Part shown: positions 11,995 to 20,173 of the stretch, piece after piece | How the letters are laid out: each line of letters begins with the position of its first letter | How positions within the stretch are numbered: position 1 is the stretch's first letter | IMG/VR virus record: IMGVR_UViG_3300025168_000558 | Location: 1 to 26,541 of that record | Length of the DNA stretch: 26,541 nucleotides | Reading direction: 5' to 3' (one strand) | Source of the DNA: a virus | Notes under the pieces: generated by a model | What the model saw: only the letters and a program-made list of their open reading frames with translations | Databases searched by the model: none | Told to the model about the DNA's origin: nothing | Position numbers and translations under genes: made by a program

Positions 11995-13341
11995 ATGCCA
12001 ACGTCAACTTTAGGACACGGTACTATTGGAGGTAGCGCACTCAGCTCCGCTACAGGTACAGGTGTTACACTCGATATGTCGACCGTCCAAGACGGTCTAA
12101 AAGAACTCTATGGACGCGCCAACTGGCTAGCGGCTCTCTATGAGCACGACGGGCTATTCACGCGGATTCCAAAGTTTGAAGGCTTTACTGGTAGTTATTA
12201 TCCAGTGGTTGTTCAATACGCTCCGAACTCCCGACGTAGTCAGGATTTTAGCCGAGCACAAGATAACACCTCATCATTCGAAGTTGAGAAATTCCTAGTA
12301 CACCGTGTTCGTGATTATGCGTTCGCAACTTTAGACACAGAAACAATTCTTTCGACTCGCGGCGATGCTGGTGCATTCGCCAGTTACATGGACGTTGAAA
12401 TTAGCGGCGCACGTTACGCGCTTCGTCGTTCACTTGCTCGACAGTGCTACGGTGATGGTTCAGGTAAAATTGGTGTTATCACTAGTTCTACTATCGCTGA
12501 TGGTAAGACTACAATTGTTCTAACCAAGGCAAACGACATTGTGAACTTTGAGGTTGGTCAACAGCTTGAGGTTATTGTTAACGCTGACTACGGTTCAGTG
12601 CAGACTGGATATCTTACAGTTGAATCAGTAAACCGTGAAGCTGGCAGCTTTGTGGCCGATGACTCTGGTAGCTTTGACATGGACAACGCAGTTATCGGTG
12701 GCGGGAAAGGTCGTATCTTTATGCGCGGCGATTCCTCTGCAAGTGTTGCAGCTCATCACCGCATGAGCGGTCTTGATGCCTGGATTCCGGCAACGGCACC
12801 AACTTCATCAGACAGCTTTTTTGGGGTCAATCGGTCAACCGACACCACGCGCCTCGCTGGGCACCGTTTTTCGGGAGCCACCACAGACGTATATCACGCA
12901 TTCGTAAGCGCGAGTGAGCGTCTGGGTCGTGAGGGTGCCAAGCCTGACCATATCTTTACAGACTACTCAACCTACACATCGTTGATGAAGGAAGTTACAG
13001 CGGCAGGTGCCGGGTATTCCAGTGACACCAACAAGGGTGTTAAGATTGATATTGGTTTTGGCAAGACGCTTGAGCTTGGCTTCACCAACATCGTGATTCA
13101 CTTGCCAACGGGTCCAATTCAAGTTGTGCCAGATGCTGACTGTCCAGTTAATACAGCCTATATGATTAAGCTGTCAGACTGGGAATTGGCATCACTTGGT
13201 ATGTGTCCACAGATACTTGACCTAGATTCCAATGCTGCTCTCAGACGTTCAGATCGTGACAGTTTGGAAGTGAGACTAGGGGCCTATTCGAACGTAATCA
13301 CCAAGAATCCGGGTAACCAATGTCGGATTGATTTTAGCTAA
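11995..13341 (+). CDS. Major capsid protein
   Basis: A 448-aa protein following the scaffold. TVQDGLKELYGRANWLAALYEHDGLFTRIPKFEGFTGSYYPVVVQY matches the N-terminal arm and E-loop region of HK97-fold coat proteins of short-tailed phages. Residues of about 157-247 form a beta-rich segment (KIGVITSSTIADGKTTIVLTK, NFEVGQQLEVI, FMRGDSS) that looks like an inserted domain of the kind known in P22 coat. The C-terminus (LEVRLGAYSNVITKNPGNQCRIDF) is beta-rich. AAAGGA lies 7 nt before ATG. The stop overlaps the next start as TAATG. Length and order support the call. Confidence 0.9.
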   Translation: MPTSTLGHGTIGGSALSSATGTGVTLDMSTVQDGLKELYGRANWLAALYEHDGLFTRIPKFEGFTGSYYPVVVQYAPNSRRSQDFSRAQDNTSSFEVEKFLVHRVRDYAFATLDTETILSTRGDAGAFASYMDVEISGARYALRRSLARQCYGDGSGKIGVITSSTIADGKTTIVLTKANDIVNFEVGQQLEVIVNADYGSVQTGYLTVESVNREAGSFVADDSGSFDMDNAVIGGGKGRIFMRGDSSASVAAHHRMSGLDAWIPATAPTSSDSFFGVNRSTDTTRLAGHRFSGATTDVYHAFVSASERLGREGAKPDHIFTDYSTYTSLMKEVTAAGAGYSSDTNKGVKIDIGFGKTLELGFTNIVIHLPTGPIQVVPDADCPVNTAYMIKLSDWELASLGMCPQILDLDSNAALRRSDRDSLEVRLGAYSNVITKNPGNQCRIDFS

Positions 13342-13556
13342 TGAATATTGATCCTAAACGAGACGCGGAACTCATTCTTGAGAAACTTCGGTTAACCAAG
13401 GATGAACCTTCTGTCTCAAACCAGCGAGAAGTCGCTTTAGACAGTGCCATGCGCTCTGCGTTTGATGCTGCTAAAGGTGAGGACTATCGCCGGTTCGGAA
13501 GTGCATTAATTGATTTGTTAGACATTCATTCTTCCGGCGGTAGTTTGGATAGCTAG
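13341..13556 (+). CDS. 71-aa helical protein after the capsid gene
   Basis: Starts by TAATG overlap with the capsid stop, without a strong SD. The product is charged and helical (DPKRDAELILEKLRLTKDE and ALDSAMRSAFDAAKGEDYRRFGSALIDLLDI) with a Ser/Gly tail. It could be a minor head protein. Coupled expression would tie its amount to capsid protein. The function is unknown. Confidence 0.65.
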   Translation: MNIDPKRDAELILEKLRLTKDEPSVSNQREVALDSAMRSAFDAAKGEDYRRFGSALIDLLDIHSSGGSLDS

Positions 13557-13566
13557 CAAGGGTTTA

Positions 13567-13585
13567 GGGGGGTGCGCAGCCCCCC
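13567..13585. repeat. GC-rich hairpin downstream of the capsid genes
   Basis: Six G (13567-13572) and six C (13580-13585) flank TGCGCAG. It occupies the 50-nt gap between the 71-aa gene and the adaptor gene, where it could slow or partly end transcription or protect the capsid mRNA. It lacks a T-tract on either strand. Confidence 0.55.
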
Positions 13586-13606
13586 GGCCCATTTCTGAGG
13601 TGACGA

Positions 13607-14293
13607 ATGGCGAGCATTGTAGCATCAGACATGATTACTAGAGTGCGGCGTCGTGGTGACTTCGAGAACTCTGAGTTTGTCACAGATGAAGAGCTAACGG
13701 ATTTTTTAAACCGTGGCTTGTGCGAGTTGTGGGATATTTTAGTCACGACGCATGAGAATTACGGGATGCAGGAAGATAGTTTTACCATTCCGGGCACAGC
13801 GCCATACCCTCTGCCAGATAACTTCTATAAGCTTATGGGCGTCGATTTTACGCCAAGCTCTGGCGGTACAACTTCACGAGTTCGACCGTTTAGTTTCCAG
13901 CATCGCAACCAATACTCAAACCCAGTAATAAAAGCATCTGGTGTCGACCTGGTCGAGTATGCGCTTGTGGGCGATGACATAAAGCTTATCCCTGAGGACT
14001 TACCATCAGGCACGATAAAACTCTGGTACATTAAGACGGCGCCCCAATTCGACCCAGCAGACATCTCCAGTGTCGTAAAGGGGATCACCCCCGGTTACGA
14101 AGAATATCCAGTCACTTATGCTGTAATGCTGGCCAAGAATAAAGAAGAGTCTGACATCAAGTTCGAGGTTTCAAATTTGCAACGGTTGGCGAATCGTATC
14201 ACACAAGCTGCGACAAAACGTGACGCAGGCGAGTCGACAAGCATTGTAGATGTCACACGCGGAACCGAACCCTACCACTCTTTTATGTATTAG
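13607..14293 (+). CDS. Head-tail adaptor protein (P22 gp4 / tail tubular A-like)
   Basis: A 228-aa protein. The first half has the helical pattern DMITRVRRRGDFENSEFVTDEELTDFLNRGLCELWDILV typical of adaptor rings that dock below the portal. The middle has beta strands with YPLPDNFYKLMGVDF, a block common to tail tubular A-type proteins, and IKLWYIKTAPQF. The C-terminal helix ends NRITQAATKRDAGES. GAGGTGA lies upstream of ATG. Its place after the capsid gene and before the nozzle fits. I am sure of the class but not of the exact subfamily. Confidence 0.8.
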   Translation: MASIVASDMITRVRRRGDFENSEFVTDEELTDFLNRGLCELWDILVTTHENYGMQEDSFTIPGTAPYPLPDNFYKLMGVDFTPSSGGTTSRVRPFSFQHRNQYSNPVIKASGVDLVEYALVGDDIKLIPEDLPSGTIKLWYIKTAPQFDPADISSVVKGITPGYEEYPVTYAVMLAKNKEESDIKFEVSNLQRLANRITQAATKRDAGESTSIVDVTRGTEPYHSFMY

Positions 14294-14302
14294 GGGTAAG
14301 TC

Positions 14303-14608
14303 ATGGCGCGATATACATTTAGCCGAGTATCAACAAAAGACCCTACGGTTTTTATGCTTCAATCAGCCATTGAGACTGCGTTTCGATCACTTGACACCAT
14401 ACCTATTTTAGACGGTGAACTGATTGAGGGCATTGAGGTCTCAACCAGTGAGCGGCGCTTTCATCACACACTTAAAAGAAAGCCTAAGGGATTTATTGTC
14501 GTCGATGTCGACAATAACTGCCTTGTGTATCGAAGTTCTGAATCGACTCAAAGATATCTGTACCTTAAAGGTTCACGGGTTGCGAACATAAGTCTGTGGG
14601 TGTTTTAA
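14303..14608 (+). CDS. Small beta-rich virion-associated protein
   Basis: A 101-aa protein of a kind I recall next to adaptor and nozzle genes in short-tailed phages. Features are ILDGELIEGIEVSTSERRFHHTLKRKPKGFIVVDVDNNCLVYRS and the terminal VANISLWVF, probably a small beta sandwich. The His-x-Leu-x-Arg-x-Pro-x-Gly turn is the recognisable mark. GGGGTAA precedes ATG, and its stop overlaps the nozzle start as TAATG. The function is unknown; a connector or decoration role is inferred from position. Confidence 0.65.
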   Translation: MARYTFSRVSTKDPTVFMLQSAIETAFRSLDTIPILDGELIEGIEVSTSERRFHHTLKRKPKGFIVVDVDNNCLVYRSSESTQRYLYLKGSRVANISLWVF

Positions 14609-17600
14609 TGGCACTTAAGAAACAGACATTATCGCTCAGTTTCGAGAAAGGCTTGAATCAGAAAGCCTCAGACCGTGTGCTTAACGTTCCGCACATGGCC
14701 GACATACAAAATGGTCGCATGGAGAAGTCTGGCGAAATTAGACGCCGTGCAGGACTAGAACCGCTACAAAACGACAACCTACCGAACAACGGTAAATTTG
14801 ATGAAGTTTTAGCATCGACCTCATACAAGATTCCGACCGTATCAAACGTTTCGTCTTATCGTGACGGGTTGGCTTGGATGGACGGTAAACATCTTTACCA
14901 GAACCTAGGCGATAACGCTTATTCGCGACAGGGCGTCTGTGACCCTGTTGTCATGAATAACCAAGTGATTCGGGATGACCGGGGGATTACTCAATCTCGC
15001 CCTGAACTTTGTAAAATAACTAATGCAACCTACGGTAATTTTATATGCGCGGTTTGGTACGAGATTGACTGCACATCGCACGGCGCAACTCAGGATAATT
15101 ACTTTACTGAATACAGTGTATACGCCCAGCTTTATGATGCTGACACGGATGTTGAAGTTGGACGCAGACAACTTGTCGACACTTGCCGGTTCGAGACTCT
15201 TGGTATTTTTGAGGATGAGCGGGCTTACCTTGCGCCAAAACCTAAAGTCCTAGCGCTCGAAAATAAATTTGTCATTCTGTACAACTCGGTCGATGTCACT
15301 AACACTGGTTACACCCTTGGTGACGGTTCCTACCCTGTGCTGCTAAATTATCGATTGATCGATATAACGGCTTCAAATTGGCAACTTGGCGACATTAAAC
15401 CCTCAACTTCAACATCGCTCGTGGCGTTACATCCAACCGCTGCTTGGGACGCTTGCAGCTTTATTCGGGCCGTTGACACTCCAGTTGAAGGCATTGCAAT
15501 TTTTTGGCAGACAAGCACTGAAGGCAGCGAATCTAAATCCTTTAAGCTTAGAGAAGTTGTTTTAGACGGCACGTCATTAAGTTTTACCAGCCAACGCACC
15601 TTTGACATTGCGCAAAGTGCGCAGGCCCGTTTCGGTACAAGTGTGGCAGAGTATGGCTTAAACAACCCACAGGCTTACGGTGTTTTTGTTCGTCACTTTC
15701 ATCCAAACCTAGGACACGCAAACCCGGTTAACCGGGATGACCTATCCCACTATGTCATCGGATTTAATGCTTTAGACACCACAATACGAGGACGATTCGC
15801 CGTTGTCGACGCAGCCACAGGTACCTTATCCCTTGAAGGCTCAGTCATTAACGCACCTGACAACGAAGGCATGCTTAACGGAACAGCCATTCTTGACCCT
15901 AGCGCTTCACCTTCTACGCATACGCGAGTCTACTACGTCACAGACACAAAAGTTGACGCACGAGCACCTAATGTGACTACGTTGCGTTCTATTAAGTTTA
16001 CTATAGCTGACGCCACAGCGGCGCACTCAGTTCTTGCATACAACACCGGTTTGACCAGTGACCCGTGGACTTATGACGACGAAGTTTATTTTATGGGAAG
16101 TGAGTGTATAGCGCAGCAGGCAGGGACAAGCTGGGACGCGTCCTACCAAAACTTTTCTGAAGGCTCTACGTATATTTTTAGAGACACTTTTAGCGAAGCG
16201 CCCGGTAGTAAAAACTATAAACGAGATCGCTGTATGCCTGTGGCGAAGACCGCCGAGGGTGATGTTGGCGCTAATCCATTTACCGACTTTTTTCTTTTGC
16301 AGCGCGATTTTTCAAAGGTCGATAACGGCGAATTAGCATCGACAATGTACTACGGCGCCTCAGCGGTTATCGATGGCAAAACACCTGATCAAAAATTAAT
16401 TGGTAGCAGTCGCTGGGCTCCGTTGCTTGTCGGTGAGGAGGTAACGTTTGCAGCCTCAATTGCGACCGTACAGCATAAACCTAGACGTGAACTGCCTACA
16501 GTTGAAACAAACAATAGTTTGCTGATTGGTGGTGGCTACCTTAAGACCTTTGATGGTCAAGCAGTTCACGAAAACGGTTTTTTTCGAGCACCACAAATTT
16601 TTGCCACGCCTACATACGCAGCCGCTTCAAACAGTTCTGCTATAAACGGCATGACTGCCCGCATAACGACAGGAGTTCGGACCTACACAGCGATATATGA
16701 GTTTGTAGACGCTGCTGGCAACTTGCACAGGTCAAAGCCTAGCGACCCTATCACTGTGGATATAACGGCAGATAATAATCAAGGCTGGATAAAAGTTAAA
16801 GTTTACACTTACAATCATTCTCTACGCTACAACGAAAATGTCAGAATAGTTTTGTATCGCAGCACTGCTACGCAAGCTACTCATTACAGAATCGGTGACA
16901 TAGCTAACAATTGGGATAGTCCGTCAGTTGAGTTTCTAGACGTATACGCTGATGCCGACATTTTTCCAGTAGAGAATCCTAAGGCAGCACACGAAGTCCT
17001 CTACAGCGACTTTGAAAAAGCTAATGGTTGTTTAGGTTCAGTTACTGATCTTGTAATTCACAAAGACCGCTTAATGTTCGCAACAGCCGACAACAGAGTT
17101 CATACTTCTAAACCAACTGTAAACACACTTGCAACTGAGGTGTTTACGGATGCAGAATTCCAATTTGGGCAACTCGAAGGCGGCAGAGAAAAAGTTTACG
17201 GGATTGAGACGACTGGTGATCACCTTGTCGTATTCACACCAGAGAACGTCTTTGTAATAAGCGGCGAAGGACCAGACGCAAACGGTGGGACGGCAAGGTT
17301 CACAGAGCCACGATTACTTGTAAAAGGGCAAGGTGCATTAGAAGGAACTATTCATATCAATTCACCGCGTGGAATTCTTTATCAAGCAGAACGTGGTTTT
17401 TATAACATCAATCGTGAGCTGCAATCTGAATACATAGGGGCGCCGGTCGAAGACCTAGGCATATACAGAGGGCTTGCTACCGAACTAGATGATTCAAAAC
17501 ACGAGCTGTACATACCTCTTGGTGACCGCTTAGACGGTTCGAGTGACCCAGCAGGTTACTCTACAGTTCTTGTTTACAATTATTTCTTTGACGCTTGGAG

Positions 17601-18183
17601 CCAATACACTTTTGACAAAACTTATGTCGGCTACAACTCTAAGGGTCTAAAACTTTTAAATGGTGTTTTGCATTACGGACGTATGCGTTACGCATCTTAT
17701 TCGGGCCGCACTGCTACTTACGACCTAGACAGCTCTATTTTTTCAGGCGTGTGGAAAGTTGACGAGACGAAGTTTTGGGACGCTAAATACGGCTCAACGT
17801 CTGGTGATATTTATTCAAAATACACCACTGTAATCGAAACGCCTTACATATACACAAACAACCTCCAAGGAGCGCAGCGAATCTACAAGGTTCAGTTTCT
17901 TGGAGATCACAAAGGCGACCACGACGTCACTGTCGAAATGACTGTAGACTACAACGACTCAACAGCTCACTCACAGACCAAAACGGCTTCAACCTTTATA
18001 GATAAGCATTGCTATCAAGTCCCGGTAAAACGCCAGAAGAGTCGCGCTTTAAAAGTTAAGCACACGATAACTCCTAATGCTGCATCCACGATTACTAACG
18101 AAATGTTTCGCATGGACGGTATGGCTTTAGAAGTCGGTTTTAGACCAACGACATTCGCGCTTCCCAAAGGAGACCAAATCTAA
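14608..18183 (+). CDS. Tail nozzle protein (P22 gp10 / tail tubular B-like), unusually long
   Basis: A 1191-aa protein. I use ATG 14608 because it overlaps the preceding stop (TAATG); the frame runs back to a GTG at 14596. The N-terminus (SFEKGLNQKASDRVLNVPHMADIQNGRMEKSGEIRRRAGLEPL) is the standard opening of these proteins. The second half has the familiar propeller-like blocks TYTAIYEFVDAAGNLHRSKPSDPI (about 690-715), GDHLVVFTPENVFVISGEGPD (about 868-890), SPRGILYQAERGFYNINRELQSEYIGAPV and YNYFFDAWSQYTFD (about 988-1001). It closes the short tail below the adaptor. At 1191 aa it is well beyond the 500-900 aa I expect, and residues of about 100-600 look like extra beta-rich domains. Confidence 0.85.
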   Translation: MALKKQTLSLSFEKGLNQKASDRVLNVPHMADIQNGRMEKSGEIRRRAGLEPLQNDNLPNNGKFDEVLASTSYKIPTVSNVSSYRDGLAWMDGKHLYQNLGDNAYSRQGVCDPVVMNNQVIRDDRGITQSRPELCKITNATYGNFICAVWYEIDCTSHGATQDNYFTEYSVYAQLYDADTDVEVGRRQLVDTCRFETLGIFEDERAYLAPKPKVLALENKFVILYNSVDVTNTGYTLGDGSYPVLLNYRLIDITASNWQLGDIKPSTSTSLVALHPTAAWDACSFIRAVDTPVEGIAIFWQTSTEGSESKSFKLREVVLDGTSLSFTSQRTFDIAQSAQARFGTSVAEYGLNNPQAYGVFVRHFHPNLGHANPVNRDDLSHYVIGFNALDTTIRGRFAVVDAATGTLSLEGSVINAPDNEGMLNGTAILDPSASPSTHTRVYYVTDTKVDARAPNVTTLRSIKFTIADATAAHSVLAYNTGLTSDPWTYDDEVYFMGSECIAQQAGTSWDASYQNFSEGSTYIFRDTFSEAPGSKNYKRDRCMPVAKTAEGDVGANPFTDFFLLQRDFSKVDNGELASTMYYGASAVIDGKTPDQKLIGSSRWAPLLVGEEVTFAASIATVQHKPRRELPTVETNNSLLIGGGYLKTFDGQAVHENGFFRAPQIFATPTYAAASNSSAINGMTARITTGVRTYTAIYEFVDAAGNLHRSKPSDPITVDITADNNQGWIKVKVYTYNHSLRYNENVRIVLYRSTATQATHYRIGDIANNWDSPSVEFLDVYADADIFPVENPKAAHEVLYSDFEKANGCLGSVTDLVIHKDRLMFATADNRVHTSKPTVNTLATEVFTDAEFQFGQLEGGREKVYGIETTGDHLVVFTPENVFVISGEGPDANGGTARFTEPRLLVKGQGALEGTIHINSPRGILYQAERGFYNINRELQSEYIGAPVEDLGIYRGLATELDDSKHELYIPLGDRLDGSSDPAGYSTVLVYNYFFDAWSQYTFDKTYVGYNSKGLKLLNGVLHYGRMRYASYSGRTATYDLDSSIFSGVWKVDETKFWDAKYGSTSGDIYSKYTTVIETPYIYTNNLQGAQRIYKVQFLGDHKGDHDVTVEMTVDYNDSTAHSQTKTASTFIDKHCYQVPVKRQKSRALKVKHTITPNAASTITNEMFRMDGMALEVGFRPTTFALPKGDQI

Positions 18184-19127
18184 TGGCTAAGAAAGAACAG
18201 CCAAGCTTTACTATGGCCATGCTGCAAGAGGGATTTAATCGAATCGATCTCTCAATGGCGCAAGACGACCCGGAAATGGGCGCAATAATCGACGGCTTAA
18301 TTGGCAAGCTTTCAGGACCGATGGCTAAACGAATGGGCATTGACGGTCGTGCTTTGGCTCAACTTACGATGCAAATCATTCGTGGCCGAGCCCGACAAAT
18401 AATGAACGAGGAAAGCGAAGGACGCGAGACTAAAATGGCTCTCGCTCAAGGTTTGGGTCGAGCAAATAGAGCAGCAGATTTAAAACTTGAGGGCATTAAA
18501 ATGACTCAAGAGGCATTCCAAAAACAAATTATGATGCGTTATGTTGGAGCTGCAATGAGTGCAGCCGGAAGCTTTATCGGTCAAGGAATAGCCTCCGGCC
18601 TCTTTGAAGGCACCGATATGAGCCTCGACAAAGGTGTAGAGCAATTGCAGGACTTAAGTGACCAAACCTCTGTCGCAATGGACACAATGGATACCCGAGT
18701 TCAAGCAGGTCAACTAGATGCCTCTATTAAAGATTTAGCAGCCAGACCCGGCGCTTTGTCTGGCGAAAATCTACTTCAACAGAACTTAAGTCCTGGCGAA
18801 TTACAAATGGAACCTATGTCTGACGTACCAACGTTTCGTGGCATGCAGCCCCGATACGGCGGAGAAATGCCAGACGGGCCAAACACAGAGCAAAGTATAG
18901 ACCCGTCAGCTTTTGGTACCCCACGCTTTGAGACACATACGAATGAGATGAATCCAATAGGCGAAGCATCGGATTTCATTAAGAGACAAAAAGATTTAGG
19001 CAGCCACGATGTTGGAAATGTAAAAGGCACAGACCCACTAGCAGAAATGAGCGGGATGCGTCAGAAAAAAGAAAAAGACAAATTTGCCGGATTGGGCAAT
19101 GTCCTTCAAGCATTGAGAGGGGTTTAG
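18183..19127 (+). CDS. Internal virion / ejection-type protein 1
   Basis: A 314-aa helical protein coupled to the nozzle gene by TAATG, with AAAGGAG upstream. It is Met-, Gln- and Ala-rich. An amphipathic to hydrophobic segment, VGAAMSAAGSFIGQGIASGLF (about 121-141), could insert in membranes. The second half is polar with Pro and Gly and probably disordered, ending in a basic tail. Small proteins of this type behind the nozzle gene are often packaged and ejected with DNA in short-tailed phages. The assignment is by position and composition; no enzyme motif is visible. Confidence 0.6.
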   Translation: MAKKEQPSFTMAMLQEGFNRIDLSMAQDDPEMGAIIDGLIGKLSGPMAKRMGIDGRALAQLTMQIIRGRARQIMNEESEGRETKMALAQGLGRANRAADLKLEGIKMTQEAFQKQIMMRYVGAAMSAAGSFIGQGIASGLFEGTDMSLDKGVEQLQDLSDQTSVAMDTMDTRVQAGQLDASIKDLAARPGALSGENLLQQNLSPGELQMEPMSDVPTFRGMQPRYGGEMPDGPNTEQSIDPSAFGTPRFETHTNEMNPIGEASDFIKRQKDLGSHDVGNVKGTDPLAEMSGMRQKKEKDKFAGLGNVLQALRGV

Positions 19128-19129
19128 AT

Positions 19130-20173
19130 ATGCCCGGTGGTGGTGGACCGACACAGGAAGAACTAGACTCCTATAGTAACAATAATTCCGGTACCGACAC
19201 GTCAACCGACACGTCAACCGGTACGTCAACCGGTACGTCAACCGGCACGTCAACCACGCAAGACCCAGACGCTCCGTTTTTAAATGACGTTGGTGGTGGG
19301 CCAAGCGGTGGCGGTGTAGAATCTAAGGCAGTAAGAGATCGCCAACGACAGCTAATGGGCCGTGGCATGAGCGCTGAAGAAGCACTTGCGCAAGCGAGAA
19401 GTGATGTTCGCACCGGCAAGGACAAAATAGACCCTTATGATGAATATTCAGAACAGATTTTAGCTGAACTTCAAGGTTTAGCTTCAGGTGAAACTAAGTC
19501 GACTGCTGAAAAACAAGCTATGGAAATGGGTCAGCAAATTGGCACTGCTTCTTACGCAGTAGCTAAAAGCCGCCGTGGAGTGGCACCAGGAGCCATGTTC
19601 TCAGAAGGCGGAAGACAAGCCAGTCTTGCTAATCGCATGGGACGCCAACAGGCTATAGCAATAGGCAAGCAAACACAGGAAACCGCAGCAGGACAAGCAT
19701 TGCAGTTTCAAGCTTCAAAAGAGGCAGAGCGTAGAGGGTTGGGTGCCCAATACGCACAAATGCAACAACAAGCACAAATAGCAGCCCAACAAGCAAGCGC
19801 AGGTTTGTTTGGCAGCTTTATGGGTTTTTTAGGAAGCATCGGCGCTGGCATTATAGCTTCGTACTCGGATGAACGACTTAAGACAAACATCGACAGAGGT
19901 CGCGGAAAAGCAGACCTTATGGAGTTTCTGAGTTCCCTTGACGTAGCAACGTACGACAAGCACGTATTCGGTCATCACCGACACGAAACAGGAATCATGG
20001 CTCAAAGCGCAGAGCGCTCTAAAGTTGGCCGACAGTTTGTTAAGGAAGTTAAAGGCTACAAATCAATTGACGCTAACGCAGCAACCGGCCCGATTCTCGC
20101 TAGCTTAAAATTTTTACACGACCGGCTTGATGACCTTGAAAAGCCAAAGAAAAAAAAGCGAGGTAAAAAGTAA
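19130..20173 (+). CDS. Virion protein with TxTS repeats and C-terminal S74-like chaperone domain
   Basis: A 347-aa protein in four parts: a Gly-rich start, a Thr/Ser repeat (about 22-42), a long Gln/Ala-rich helical region (about 60-222) with a hydrophobic glycine-zipper-like segment GLFGSFMGFLGSIGAGII (about 225-242), and a C-terminal domain starting SDERLKTNI. Ser246 and Lys251 match the SDxRLK motif of the S74 intramolecular chaperone family, followed by HETGIMAQSAE, YKSIDANAATGPILASLKFLHDRLDDLEK. In fibres this domain trimerises the protein and cuts itself off. Here it sits in an ejection-module protein. GAGGGG lies 7 nt before ATG. Confidence 0.75.
   Translation: MPGGGGPTQEELDSYSNNNSGTDTSTDTSTGTSTGTSTGTSTTQDPDAPFLNDVGGGPSGGGVESKAVRDRQRQLMGRGMSAEEALAQARSDVRTGKDKIDPYDEYSEQILAELQGLASGETKSTAEKQAMEMGQQIGTASYAVAKSRRGVAPGAMFSEGGRQASLANRMGRQQAIAIGKQTQETAAGQALQFQASKEAERRGLGAQYAQMQQQAQIAAQQASAGLFGSFMGFLGSIGAGIIASYSDERLKTNIDRGRGKADLMEFLSSLDVATYDKHVFGHHRHETGIMAQSAERSKVGRQFVKEVKGYKSIDANAATGPILASLKFLHDRLDDLEKPKKKKRGKK
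19193..19252 (+). repeat. Five 12-bp tandem repeats encoding TxTS
   Basis: Five units of ACCGRYACGTCA, differing only at the two bases of the Asp/Gly codon. In frame they give TDTS, TDTS, TGTS, TGTS, TGTS in the disordered N-terminus of the S74-containing protein. Copy number is likely to vary by slippage or unequal recombination. Confidence 0.9.

Noticed and set aside
19193-19252. CRISPR-like or direct-repeat array
   Set aside because: The 12-bp units are contiguous with no spacers, stay in frame and encode a TxTS linker, so this is a coding tandem repeat.
19038-19304. Leftward frame with repeated CRLTYRLT segments
   Set aside because: This is the antisense reading of the coding 12-bp repeats in the S74-containing gene.
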